In this document: one piece after another, positions 15,517-24,543 of the stretch
Layout of the letters: each line of letters opens with the position of its first letter
Numbering within the stretch: position 1 is the stretch's first letter
From: Flavobacteriales bacterium
GTDB lineage: Bacteria; Bacteroidota; Bacteroidia; Flavobacteriales_D; Parvicellaceae
Assembly (NCBI GenBank): GCA_025210295.1
Contig: JAOASC010000033.1
Span: 62,001 to 126,000, forward strand
DNA length: 64,000 bases
Direction of reading: 5' to 3'
Notes under the pieces: model-generated
Told to the model about the DNA's origin: nothing
Database searches by the model: none
What the model saw: only the letters and a program-made list of their open reading frames with translations
Made by a program: the position numbers and the translations under genes

Positions 15517-16512
15517 TTAAAACTTATAAGAAAACCCTACTGTTAAAGCTTCTTTAAATTGTGTTCTTGGTCCAGATTTTTTTAAATCATTTCCATTTTC
15601 ATCTTTGTAAGTTGTTCCATCAGGTCTTTTCCAAACTTCATTTGTTTGAATAGTGATATCGTGGTCGTAAATTAAGTTTGTACCGATTGTAGCTGTAATG
15701 TACTTATTGACTTTCATTCCAATAATGGTGTTCCAATAAACATCAATGTTTTGTGGGTCTTTTAAGTAATTACTAAATAAAGCTAAATCAGTTTGAAAGT
15801 TTACATTTTTAATTCCAAAAGGCTCATCTTTTTTGTAGTTCATTTTTAAGTAAGCACCTACTTCATGTACCATATTGGTAGAATCAGGAACTCCATATGT
15901 AGACCTTAAAAAAGTGTGACCAACATGTACCATTCTGTATGATAAAGGTCCGATAAATGCTGAAAAGTTATCACTTGGTCTATAATCCATTCCCAAAGCA
16001 ACAGTCGTATATGCAGGTGCTAAAAAGTCAGAAATTGTTACTGTAGTAGAATCATTATTTGCATTGTTTAAACCTTTTGTAAATTGTGTTCTAAAGTTTA
16101 AAAGCGCTGCATAATACCAATTTCCACCAGCTTCATATCCTAGTTTAGAGTTTAATTCAATACGATCAGAATTTTTAAACCAATTGTTTAGTTTCGCTTC
16201 ACCTTGAGCAAATTGTTTGATTGTTCCAAATTCTAAATCTAATGAGTTATCCCAAGCTAATTTTCCTTTTGAGTGATTAGCATATACACTTAAAAGACCA
16301 TTAAAACTATAACTGTTTAATCCACCAGCAGCCCAATTGTGCAATGCTGTTTGTCCAAAACCAAGGTTAAAGATTCCTCCTTTATTCCATGTTTTAGTAC
16401 TATCTGTATTTCCTTTAGCTTTGGCTCTTAAATCTTTCTCATTTGCATCAACTTGTGCCATTGCTCCTCCTCCTAGAAGAAGTGCTAAACTAATTGTAAA
16501 TAAATTTTTCAT
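15517..16512 (-). CDS. DUF3078 domain-containing outer membrane protein
   Basis: A 331-residue protein with a signal peptide (residues 1-19, GGGAMA then Q). The body is rich in alternating beta strands and carries the DUF3078 signature: NLGFGQTALHNWAAGG near residue 50, then LEFGTIKQ, and YRMVHVGHTF in the middle. It ends in KEALTVGFSYKF, a barrel-type terminal strand with C-terminal Phe. The family is a Bacteroidota outer-membrane group of unknown role. It starts 23 bases downstream of the mscS gene and is probably in the same transcript, which ends at the hairpin at 15461-15494. Confidence 0.9.
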   Translation of the reverse strand: MKNLFTISLALLLGGGAMAQVDANEKDLRAKAKGNTDSTKTWNKGGIFNLGFGQTALHNWAAGGLNSYSFNGLLSVYANHSKGKLAWDNSLDLEFGTIKQFAQGEAKLNNWFKNSDRIELNSKLGYEAGGNWYYAALLNFRTQFTKGLNNANNDSTTVTISDFLAPAYTTVALGMDYRPSDNFSAFIGPLSYRMVHVGHTFLRSTYGVPDSTNMVHEVGAYLKMNYKKDEPFGIKNVNFQTDLALFSNYLKDPQNIDVYWNTIIGMKVNKYITATIGTNLIYDHDITIQTNEVWKRPDGTTYKDENGNDLKKSGPRTQFKEALTVGFSYKF

Positions 16513-16535
16513 TTTTTATGATTTATTTTTTGCTA

Positions 16536-17354
16536 TTAAGCATTGTGTACATGTACGTCCATTTGTGGGTAAGGAATGTTTAATCCTTCTTTGCTAAATG
16601 TTGTGTAAACATTTTCGTTCATTGCAAAGAAAACATCCCAGTAGTCTTCTTGTTTTACCCATGCTCTTACAGCGAAGTTTACAGAACTATCAGCTAAAGC
16701 TTCAACAGCAACAAATGGAGCAGGGTCTTTCAATATTTTCGAATCAGCAGCAATTAAGTTATTAATAACTTCTCTAGCTTTAGTCACATCATCACCGTAT
16801 CCTATACCAATTGACCAGTCTACTCTTCTTAATGGTTCACTTGAGTAGTTAATTAATGCCCCATTAGATAAAGGTCCATTAGGAATGATAATCGTTTTAT
16901 TGTCTAAAGAGTTTAGGATGGTTACAAATAAAGAAATTTCTTTAACGATTCCTGTATAACCTTGAGCTTCGATTAAATCCCCCTTTTTGAAAGGTTTAAA
17001 GATAAGGATCATTACCCCTCCTGCAAAGTTTTGTAATGTTCCAGAAAGTGCCATCCCAACAGCTAAACCTGCAGCCGCTAATATTGCAGCAAAAGATGTT
17101 GTTTCAATTCCTAAAATACCAATAACGGTAATGTATAAAATAGCTTGTAAACCAAAGCTTAGCATGCTCATAAAGAAAGGACGAAGTGTTTCGTCTGTGT
17201 TTCTTTTTTCCATTTGCTTACCAGCAAGCTTTACGATTTTACTGATGATAATTTTTCCAACCCACATTACAATAAGGGCTAAAATAATTGCTTTTACCAT
17301 AGGAAGAATTGTTCCTGTAAAAATGTCACTACTTAGAATTTTGTCGAAATCCAT
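16536..17354 (-). CDS. Small-conductance mechanosensitive channel, MscS family
   Basis: A 272-residue protein of about E. coli MscS length. It opens on membrane tension and releases solutes during osmotic downshock. Three N-terminal membrane helices (about 15-35, 60-80, 88-110) are followed by the pore helix, rich in Gly and Ala (AAILAAAGLAVGMALSGTLQNFAGG), and the cytoplasmic vestibule with FKKGDLIEAQGYTGIVKEISL and IIIPNG. The C terminus is IPYPQMDVHVHN, close to the canonical end. It leads a two-gene unit with the DUF3078 outer-membrane gene. Confidence 0.95.
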   Translation of the reverse strand: MDFDKILSSDIFTGTILPMVKAIILALIVMWVGKIIISKIVKLAGKQMEKRNTDETLRPFFMSMLSFGLQAILYITVIGILGIETTSFAAILAAAGLAVGMALSGTLQNFAGGVMILIFKPFKKGDLIEAQGYTGIVKEISLFVTILNSLDNKTIIIPNGPLSNGALINYSSEPLRRVDWSIGIGYGDDVTKAREVINNLIAADSKILKDPAPFVAVEALADSSVNFAVRAWVKQEDYWDVFFAMNENVYTTFSKEGLNIPYPQMDVHVHNA

Positions 17355-17392
17355 TTTTTTACTTTTTTATTAATTTTTAAATTTTCAGAATG

Positions 17393-17400
17393 CAAAGATA
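17393..17400 (-). promoter_or_regulatory. Candidate -7 element for mscS
   Basis: On the minus strand this reads TATCTTTG, an exact TAnnTTTG match, 39 bases before the mscS ATG. No convincing -33 TTG is seen at the usual distance, so confidence is limited. Confidence 0.35.
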
Positions 17401-17455
17401 TTCCAATTTTACAAAGGAGAAAATCCTTCGTTTAAAATAACAAATCCATAACAAT

Positions 17456-18133
17456 TTAAGCAGAAGCAAGCGCTACTACACTAATTTTTATGTCTTTGAA
17501 TTGATCAAGAGTTAAACAACATCCTTCTATTGTTGATCCTGTTGTGATAACATCATCTACAAGAAGAACATGTTGGCTGTTAAGTTTTGAGGTATTGGTT
17601 AGCTTAAAAATAGTGCTTACATTTTCCCAACGTTGGTATTTTGATTTTTTGGTTTGGCTATCTGTATCAACTGCTCTAATGAGTGTTTGGTGGTCAATTG
17701 GAGCATTGATAATTGCCTGAATTCCCAAAGCAATGGCATAACTTTGATTATAGCCTCTTTTTTGAAGTTTATGCGGGTGGAGTGGTACTGGAATAATGCA
17801 ATCTATGGCTAAACCAGCATCTCGTACTTCTTTGCCAATCTCTTTACCTAATTCTTCTCCTGCCTGTTGATTTCCTTGATATTTTAGATCATGGATGATC
17901 TTTTGTATGGTTCCTTTTTTATGATATTTAAAAGTGGTAAAAGCATGTTCTAATGGATACCTCCCCCAAAATAGTTTTGCAATATGGTTGGCTTTGTCTT
18001 TGTATTGATAAGTTCTAGGTAGGTTTGTCCAACAACTAATGCAAATAGCACGTTTTCTATTGGAAATTGTTTGGTTACACCCAGGACAGATATGAGGATA
18101 AAATAGGGCTAAAAAACTCTGAACAAAACTCAT
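17456..18133 (-). CDS. comF: ComF-family amidophosphoribosyltransferase-like protein
   Basis: A 225-residue protein when started at the ATG at 18133; a TTG nine bases earlier would add three residues. It has an N-terminal zinc finger of four Cys (HICPGC then AICISC) and a C-terminal phosphoribosyltransferase fold with the PRPP loop VLLVDDVITTGSTIEG at about 185-200. KRGYNQS is the family's substrate-side motif. ComF proteins take part in DNA uptake and transport in competent bacteria. The start overlaps the stop of the DUF4350 gene in a TGATG arrangement, which suggests coupled translation as the last gene of the membrane operon. Confidence 0.93.
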   Translation of the reverse strand: MSFVQSFLALFYPHICPGCNQTISNRKRAICISCWTNLPRTYQYKDKANHIAKLFWGRYPLEHAFTTFKYHKKGTIQKIIHDLKYQGNQQAGEELGKEIGKEVRDAGLAIDCIIPVPLHPHKLQKRGYNQSYAIALGIQAIINAPIDHQTLIRAVDTDSQTKKSKYQRWENVSTIFKLTNTSKLNSQHVLLVDDVITTGSTIEGCCLTLDQFKDIKISVVALASA

Positions 18134-19473
18134 CAGATACAATTTTTATAAAAGTATTCGATGTTTTGGTAGAGTTCGATGAGTTGTTGGTCACTAATGT
18201 TTTGCCCTTTATTAGCAGATAAATCTGTAAAAATATCATTGATTAATTGGGAATCTATCCCTGATTTTAAATGAATTTTTTGAAGGGTGTTTTCGTCTAA
18301 TTCGTTAAACTGAATGTAGTATCGTTGTTTGATAAATGTAATGAAGTTTTGTCGAATGTGTTTAATAATCTTATCGTGACGATTTTGTTGTTGATATAAT
18401 TTAGCAATAACTTCGATAAATTCTAGACTAGTATTGTTGTTGTTTTCTACAGCAGGAATGATTCGTTGTTTTCGTTTGCTTTTAATGAGCATATATAATA
18501 GTAACCCAATAATACTGAGCACTAAAGCAATAGTTAATGCAGGAACTTTAAGGATGTATTGAAGAGGGCTTGCCCTAGAAAACTCTTTAGGTTTTTGTAA
18601 TTTTTCTGGATTACTTTCTCCTCGGTATGTTGAGTATTTTCCGTAGTTTTCGTGCCAATAATAATTTCCTTCTGGTAAATGAGAAAAAATAATTTCAGCA
18701 TGTTTTTTTCCATCTTTAGTAGCAACAAATGCATTAGAAAAAGCATCGGGAATACTATGAAAAATAAACGATCCTTTACCATAATTTATTTTGGTACAAA
18801 TTGTACTTAAATTTTTGATATGCGCAATTTCTATGGATTCATGATTTAATGCTTCTTCATTAAGTACTAACCAATTTTTGTATTTAGGTAATTGATGATA
18901 ATTTAAGGTTGGATTTTTAAGCTCTAAATCGTTTTGTTGTTTAAAAGATGGGTGAAAGAAGTTCAACATTACAACAGTATCAGCTTCTACATAAAATGGC
19001 GTAGTAGAGTTAGGAAGAATATATTCTATGAATTCATTATGTAAACTTTCAAAAGCGATTACAGCATGATTTCCTTCGTAAACAAAATCAAATAGATAAT
19101 CGTTATCTTCTGATTCTAAGTTAAAACTTTCTCCCACAGAGATATAGATGTTGGGATTTTTATTGTCATTCCTTAAAGGAAGTTGTTCACTTAAATTAGT
19201 ATAGTAACTTGTTTGAATTCTTTGGATTGTTTTCGTTCTATGGTATCTTTCTAAAAGCTTGTAGATGAAATGTGTCCCGTTTGGGTTGATTTTTTTTTGA
19301 GGAATTTTTTCGAAAGGTTCTTCTACTATTGTAGAATCATTAGTTTTTTTCGCTTTCTGCTTGTCATTTATTGCTTCTTTGTTGGGGGAAGCAATTGAAT
19401 TGACTAGAAACAAAACAACAACAATCAAAATGATTGAAGCGCCAAGGATGATATATTTCTTTTTATTATCCAA
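18133..19473 (-). CDS. DUF4350 domain-containing membrane protein
   Basis: A 446-residue protein with membrane helices at about residues 6-26 and 305-328 and an extracytoplasmic domain between them. The DUF4350 part lies at about 55-200 (NPNGTHFIYKLLERY, then NIYISVGESFNLESEDNDYLFDFV), a fold related to type 1 glutamine amidotransferase-like domains. The cytoplasmic tail is about 115 residues. It begins with TTG three bases after the DUF4129 gene's stop; no ATG is available nearby. In Bacteroidota this gene commonly sits with SpoIIM, DUF4129, MoxR and DUF58 genes. The process served is not established. Confidence 0.85.
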   Translation of the reverse strand: MDNKKKYIILGASIILIVVVLFLVNSIASPNKEAINDKQKAKKTNDSTIVEEPFEKIPQKKINPNGTHFIYKLLERYHRTKTIQRIQTSYYTNLSEQLPLRNDNKNPNIYISVGESFNLESEDNDYLFDFVYEGNHAVIAFESLHNEFIEYILPNSTTPFYVEADTVVMLNFFHPSFKQQNDLELKNPTLNYHQLPKYKNWLVLNEEALNHESIEIAHIKNLSTICTKINYGKGSFIFHSIPDAFSNAFVATKDGKKHAEIIFSHLPEGNYYWHENYGKYSTYRGESNPEKLQKPKEFSRASPLQYILKVPALTIALVLSIIGLLLYMLIKSKRKQRIIPAVENNNNTSLEFIEVIAKLYQQQNRHDKIIKHIRQNFITFIKQRYYIQFNELDENTLQKIHLKSGIDSQLINDIFTDLSANKGQNISDQQLIELYQNIEYFYKNCI

Positions 19474-19476
19474 TTT

Positions 19477-20412
19477 TTATTTTGTAGCTAGTTCTTTTAG
19501 TAAAGTTTTAAATTTAGGTTCTATTGCGTCGTAATCTTTATCGGTGATGGTATAGTTTCCATACCAAACAAGTTCAAAAATAGAAACACTTTCATTGAAT
19601 AACTCATATTGCTTTTTTCCTCTCATTTCCATTAAATAGGAAATGTTCGTTTTTTCTTTTTTCCAGGTAATCCACTTTTTTTCAGAAAGGTCTTTAAGTA
19701 CAAAAATAAAATAGATCCGTACTGCCAGTCGATAATCTTTATTGGCAAGTGCTTTTTCGAGCATTAATTCTAATTCTGATTTAGCAATTTCTACAGGTGC
19801 TTTTTCAAGTTTTACTTCTTTGATAGACTTTCCTTCATCACTTATAGTGGTGTTGATAAAGAGGATGTAGATAATAAAGCCTAGAAATACAGCTAAAAGT
19901 GTATATAATAATACAGATCCAAGACTTCCAATCCCCTCACCGTTATATGAAGATGAATTATTACGACTGCTGCTTGGGGTATAATTTTGATCATGTCTTT
20001 TGGAGTAATATTCTCCTGTTTCTACATCACGTTCTTTGGATTCATAGTATGAAAACTCTTCTCCTTCCCCATGTTTATATTCTTGATTATATTCGTAATC
20101 ATCAACTTCATAATCACGAGGTCTTTCTCCATTATTTTGAGCATATTCGCCGTTGTATGCTTCCTGTTCATATTCGTAATAACTTGCTTCCTGTTGATTA
20201 CTTTCAAAATCGGAACGTTTAAACTCTTCCCCTTTAGCTTTGGCATTTCCTCTAGCTTCTTTTAACATTGTTTTTTTGATCTTTTTCCAATGTTTAGGGC
20301 TAAACTCTTGCTGTTTTGGTTTAGAGTTGAGGTAGTCTTCTTGAGGTCCGTTTTGTCCCCAAACAAAAAACGGAAAAATAAAAAGTGCTATGTAAATGAT
20401 GAATGGATTCAT
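19477..20412 (-). CDS. DUF4129 domain-containing membrane protein
   Basis: A 311-residue protein with a signal peptide (about 1-19), then a long low-complexity periplasmic segment of about 100 residues rich in Glu, Tyr, Asn and Gly (repeats of EYEQEAYNGEY type). One membrane helix spans about 164-186. The C-terminal DUF4129 domain has the hallmark LMLEKALANKDYRLAVRIYFIFVLKDL followed by W-W-K-E-K-T-N-like residues (KKWITWKKEKTN). It starts six bases after the SpoIIM-like gene and is followed three bases later by the DUF4350 gene. The acidic Tyr-rich segment is longer than a simple linker needs. Confidence 0.88.
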   Translation of the reverse strand: MNPFIIYIALFIFPFFVWGQNGPQEDYLNSKPKQQEFSPKHWKKIKKTMLKEARGNAKAKGEEFKRSDFESNQQEASYYEYEQEAYNGEYAQNNGERPRDYEVDDYEYNQEYKHGEGEEFSYYESKERDVETGEYYSKRHDQNYTPSSSRNNSSSYNGEGIGSLGSVLLYTLLAVFLGFIIYILFINTTISDEGKSIKEVKLEKAPVEIAKSELELMLEKALANKDYRLAVRIYFIFVLKDLSEKKWITWKKEKTNISYLMEMRGKKQYELFNESVSIFELVWYGNYTITDKDYDAIEPKFKTLLKELATK

Positions 20413-20418
20413 TTTATA

Positions 20419-22329
20419 CTAGAATTCGCCTTCGTCTTCTGATTCGTATGTTTTACTTTTTGTTCCAAATGTTTCGACTTGTTTTTTTAGAGCTGTAGCT
20501 TCTTCTTGTTCTTTAATACTATAATAAGTAATGCTATAGCTTGTAAAGAATATATTGATGATAACACTAAAAAAGCTAAAATAGAAAACAGCCCAAATAC
20601 AATTTTTTACTAAAAAATATTCATCAGCTAGTGGGAGCAAGAACCAATCTAATACCATTCCTAATATCAATTCAATTGGGTTACCTACTTCCAAAAGAAA
20701 AGGCAGAAACACAATTAAAAAGATGAGTAATAAAAATGCTGAAGAAATACCTAAGGTGTTTCCCCATGATTTTTTTGCAAAATACAATCCTTTTTGCACG
20801 CCCTTAAAGAAACCAGTGTTTTCCAAAATACCATGAGTTAATGGCATGATGATGAATGGTGCAATAAAAACACTGAGTAAGGTTATGCCTAGAGGAAGTG
20901 TTCTGAAAAAGAACAGCAAAAAGAGCGAAACAGGTAATGTTTTTACAAATGCTTTTATAAAAAAGGTTCTTTTGTCTTTCAAGGGGATGTTAACATTAGC
21001 TGTATTGTAAATGGCATAAAAATTATAAGCAATACTAAGTGACATGGTGATAACCAGTATTGAAAAGTAAAGAATTGAGAAGTTATTTCCATCCATAGAA
21101 AAAGCCATTTCCATATTTTGAAACCAATCTAGTTCTGCATTTCCATAAATATCATTATTATAAAAATAAATGGTTCCAATTGTAAAAAGCGGAACTGTGA
21201 TGAGTAATATTTTAAGGTTTTCTCCTATCTTTTTGCTAAATAATAATACTGCGTCTGTAAACAATTCTCCAAAGTCTCTGATCTTAAAAAAGGTAAGTTC
21301 TTTACGTGGGATATAAACAGGATGTTCTATGATTTTTTCTTTAAAGTTGGTTTTTCTAGCAACCATAAAAGGGTAGATCACAAAATAGAGTACCATAAAA
21401 CCAAAAGAACCCATAATAATAACCCATTTAATCCAATCTGGCCATTCCGATTGAGCACTTCCTCCCGCAATTTGAATTACGGTATGTCTAGTGGCATAAC
21501 CTTCAATAAAAGCAGCAATAATGATAATTGGAATGATACCTATCATGATTTTTATGCCTCTTTTGGCTGATATTGAAAGTGATTGTAGCCTTGTTAATGT
21601 TTTAGGAAAGACCAGACCATTACCCATTGTTATTCCAGCTGCTCCTGCAAGTACAATTGCAGGTATTTCAAAAGCCCCATGTATCCATATCGTTAAGAAA
21701 GATGTCATTAATAAACCTCTAACTTTAAAAAACCACTGAAAAGCACCTACCATTATCCCATTAAAGAATAAAAATATTCCAGAACCAATTGAGAAGAATA
21801 ACCCTAAAACAAATGTCAATAAAGCCACTCGAAGATTATTCATAGCTATTCCAATAAAAGAATCCATTTCGGTACCAGAACCGTAGATATCCATCGGTTT
21901 TCCATTTCTTATGTTATCTTCAGTTACATCAACATAATCGTAGCCAATAACTGCCCCTAAAAAATCGGGGTCGTCTATGGTCGATACAATACCAATGAGC
22001 ATTCCAATAGCTAAGACCAAGAATGCCGCTAATAAAGCTTTTCGGGAACGATACATCTCTAACGGAAGGTCAGTAGTCCAAAAATGCCATAAACGTGAAA
22101 GCGGTTCTCTTTTCTTTTTGTAAATAGAATGAAAAATTTGTTGAGCCAATGAATTCAAATATACCCGAACGCTTCTTTTAGAGTAGTGTGTACGAGCATA
22201 AGCTAAATCATCGGTTATTTCAACAAACAATCGACTCATCTCATCAGGGTCGTTTTTTGCTTGTTTCGACATTTGCTCGAACTTAGCCCACTTTATTTTA
22301 TTTTGATTTATAAAAGAAGTTTCTTTCAT
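20419..22329 (-). CDS. SpoIIM-like (DUF95) membrane protein with extra C-terminal membrane domain
   Basis: A 636-residue protein. Residues 1 to about 330 match the stage II sporulation protein M-like family of Bacteroidota: a cytoplasmic helical N terminus (KWAKFEQMSKQA), then helices with GIFLFFNGIMVGAF and WIHGAFEIPAIVLAGAAG. Usual members are about 320 residues. Here another 300 residues with six or so membrane helices follow, so the protein is about twice the family length. The tail may be the neighbour membrane module (an RDD or similar protein) fused in frame, but I cannot name it. It heads the operon with DUF4129, DUF4350 and comF. Confidence 0.85.
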   Translation of the reverse strand: MKETSFINQNKIKWAKFEQMSKQAKNDPDEMSRLFVEITDDLAYARTHYSKRSVRVYLNSLAQQIFHSIYKKKREPLSRLWHFWTTDLPLEMYRSRKALLAAFLVLAIGMLIGIVSTIDDPDFLGAVIGYDYVDVTEDNIRNGKPMDIYGSGTEMDSFIGIAMNNLRVALLTFVLGLFFSIGSGIFLFFNGIMVGAFQWFFKVRGLLMTSFLTIWIHGAFEIPAIVLAGAAGITMGNGLVFPKTLTRLQSLSISAKRGIKIMIGIIPIIIIAAFIEGYATRHTVIQIAGGSAQSEWPDWIKWVIIMGSFGFMVLYFVIYPFMVARKTNFKEKIIEHPVYIPRKELTFFKIRDFGELFTDAVLLFSKKIGENLKILLITVPLFTIGTIYFYNNDIYGNAELDWFQNMEMAFSMDGNNFSILYFSILVITMSLSIAYNFYAIYNTANVNIPLKDKRTFFIKAFVKTLPVSLFLLFFFRTLPLGITLLSVFIAPFIIMPLTHGILENTGFFKGVQKGLYFAKKSWGNTLGISSAFLLLIFLIVFLPFLLEVGNPIELILGMVLDWFLLPLADEYFLVKNCIWAVFYFSFFSVIINIFFTSYSITYYSIKEQEEATALKKQVETFGTKSKTYESEDEGEF

Positions 22330-22408
22330 TCTCTATATAGGTAGTAGAATAAGGATAAAGATAAGCTTATTTTTTTATCTACCTAGTTGTTCTTTTGTTT
22401 AAAAAGAA

Positions 22409-24541
22409 TTACGTTTTAATCAGTTTTATTTTTTTCTGCCAATTCTTAGATTGTATTGTGAGAAAATAAACACCTTTAGGAAAGGATGAAGTTTGGATCT
22501 TGTTAATCCCCTTGATTAGATTCGTTTTTTGAATTAGTTTTCCATTCATTGCTGTTAGGAATAAGATGCCTTGACTTTCTATTTTAATATTAACAAAGTC
22601 TTTAGCGGGATTTGGATATACAACAATATTTTGTTGATCGATTTCATCGATAGCAACAGTTCCAACATAAACCAAAATAGAATCGGTGGCTTCGCAACTT
22701 CCCATTTCGACTGTTAATTCAACCTGATATGCTCCAGGGAAATCAAACTTATGATAAGGGTTAGATAAGGTAGAATGATAACCATCTTTAAAGTCCCAAT
22801 TGTAGTTAGAACCTACAGATCCACTACTGTAGAAGAAAATGGAGTCATGGGTGTTGATGCTTGTTTTATTTGCATCAATAACTACAGTAGGCATAGGCTT
22901 GATGATGACATTAATGGTTTCTTCGTCCAAACAATTTCCAATCTTCCCTATTACACTGTAGGTGGTAACCCCTTCTACTTCAATAGTGACCGAAGCAGTT
23001 GTATCTCCAGTGCTCCATTCATACCTGTCTGCTCCTGAGGCAGTTATTTGTAGTTCATCTCCTATGCATGCTAATAGTTGGTTTTGGCTAACTGTAAGGT
23101 TGGGAACTTCATCTACCACAATACGTGTATATGCAGTGTCTTTACAACCATAGATATCGGTAATAATTACTGAGTAATCGGTAGTTACAACAGGAGCTAC
23201 AACATTGGTTTGTTGACTTGAAAGTCCATTATCCCATTCATAGGTAACACCTGTTCCTCCATTATGATTGACTGAGACCGAACTGTTGCTTCCAACACAG
23301 ATGGTGTCTTCTTCTGAGCCAACGCCTTCTATTCCTCCGAAGTTTCCAATTTGAACAGTATCTTTTTTTACACAGCCAACAGCATCTCTAGCATGGACAT
23401 AATAAGTACCAGCAGGTAATCCAGAAAAGACATTGTTTGCTCCAAAATTAATTCCATTATCAATGCTGTATTCAAAAGGAGCTTCACCAATATAAGCTAC
23501 TACATTGATTTCGCCATTGGCTGTTCCACAAAATTCATTTTGCTTAATGATAGAATCTTCAATTTCTTGCTCGTCAATAAAGAAATTTACCGTTTCTTGA
23601 CAACCATAACTATCTTGTATTTGCAGAATATAATTTCCAGAAGTTAGGCTGGTGTTTGTGTAGTCTGGTCCCGATTGAAAAGAAGTACCCCCATCAATTG
23701 AAAAGTCATAAGTTCCAGGTGTAGCTAAGGTTACCACTATTGATCCCAAGGTCACTCCATCACAAGAGACAGGTGTTTCAACTGTTGTAGGTACAATAGC
23801 TGGATTTTCGTTTATAGTAACTGTTGTATCTACTACACATCCAAAATTATCTTGTAAAACGAGATCAAAATCTCCAGGAGATAAGTTTTCAGCTTGATTG
23901 ATGTTATTAAAATTTCCTCCTCCATTAAAGCTATAACTGTAGTTCCCAATTCCATTAGCAGCTGTAATAACAATTTGTCCTGTATTTTGCCCACTACAAG
24001 ATGGAGTAACGGTTACATCCGTTATTTCTAAAGGATAAGCAACATTTTCTGTAGCAGTTGCAGTACATCCATCAGCATCTTCGACTACAATATTATAGGT
24101 GCCTCCAACTAAGTTGGGGTAGGTGGTTATATTAGAAAAGTTATTGCCATTGTCGATACTATAAGAATAAGTTCCTGTTCCTCCACTTGCAATAATTTCA
24201 AAATTTCCTGATTGATTGGTACAATCTTCTACCGTATTTAAAACATATACCGATAAGGATCCTGGAACGTCAATGTCCATTTGACTGGTACAATTATTAT
24301 CATCAACAAGAATAACAGTATAAGTTCCTCCAGTTAAGCCACTAAAAATTGAATCCGTTTGAAAGGTAACACCATTATCGATACTGTAGGTATAGGGAGC
24401 TGTCCCGCCAGTTGGGGTGATTTCTATTTCACCACTGTTACCACTGCAATCTAATGCAACACCAGTGGCGGTAAATGAACATTGTGCATGAATATTCATA
24501 CATCCGATAAAGATGGCTATGATTAAGGTTAAAACTTTCAT
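22409..24541 (-). CDS. Secreted SprB-repeat/PKD protein with type A T9SS sorting domain
   Basis: A 710-residue exported protein. A signal peptide (1-19, ending IHA) is followed by five SprB-type repeats of about 75 residues with the pattern C ... G-x-I ... GG-x-x-P-Y-x-Y-S-I-D-N-G ... L-x-x-G-x-Y ... D-x-x-G-C. Two Ig-like domains follow (about 400-555), then one PKD domain with YNWDFKDGYH, and a C-terminal type A sorting domain (IVVYPNPAKDFVNI to the end KKIKLIKT). It would be exported by T9SS and anchored or released at the surface. It is a paralogue of 28077-29987, which has one repeat fewer. It starts two bases after the preceding PKD gene. Confidence 0.93.
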   Translation of the reverse strand: MKVLTLIIAIFIGCMNIHAQCSFTATGVALDCSGNSGEIEITPTGGTAPYTYSIDNGVTFQTDSIFSGLTGGTYTVILVDDNNCTSQMDIDVPGSLSVYVLNTVEDCTNQSGNFEIIASGGTGTYSYSIDNGNNFSNITTYPNLVGGTYNIVVEDADGCTATATENVAYPLEITDVTVTPSCSGQNTGQIVITAANGIGNYSYSFNGGGNFNNINQAENLSPGDFDLVLQDNFGCVVDTTVTINENPAIVPTTVETPVSCDGVTLGSIVVTLATPGTYDFSIDGGTSFQSGPDYTNTSLTSGNYILQIQDSYGCQETVNFFIDEQEIEDSIIKQNEFCGTANGEINVVAYIGEAPFEYSIDNGINFGANNVFSGLPAGTYYVHARDAVGCVKKDTVQIGNFGGIEGVGSEEDTICVGSNSSVSVNHNGGTGVTYEWDNGLSSQQTNVVAPVVTTDYSVIITDIYGCKDTAYTRIVVDEVPNLTVSQNQLLACIGDELQITASGADRYEWSTGDTTASVTIEVEGVTTYSVIGKIGNCLDEETINVIIKPMPTVVIDANKTSINTHDSIFFYSSGSVGSNYNWDFKDGYHSTLSNPYHKFDFPGAYQVELTVEMGSCEATDSILVYVGTVAIDEIDQQNIVVYPNPAKDFVNIKIESQGILFLTAMNGKLIQKTNLIKGINKIQTSSFPKGVYFLTIQSKNWQKKIKLIKT

Positions 24542-24543
24542 AG

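Noticed and set aside
22338-22385. Inverted repeat TAGGTAG ... CTACCTA between the SprB-repeat gene and the SpoIIM operon
   Set aside because: Arms of only seven bases with a 34-base loop are likely by chance in AT-rich DNA. There is no T-run in the right place.
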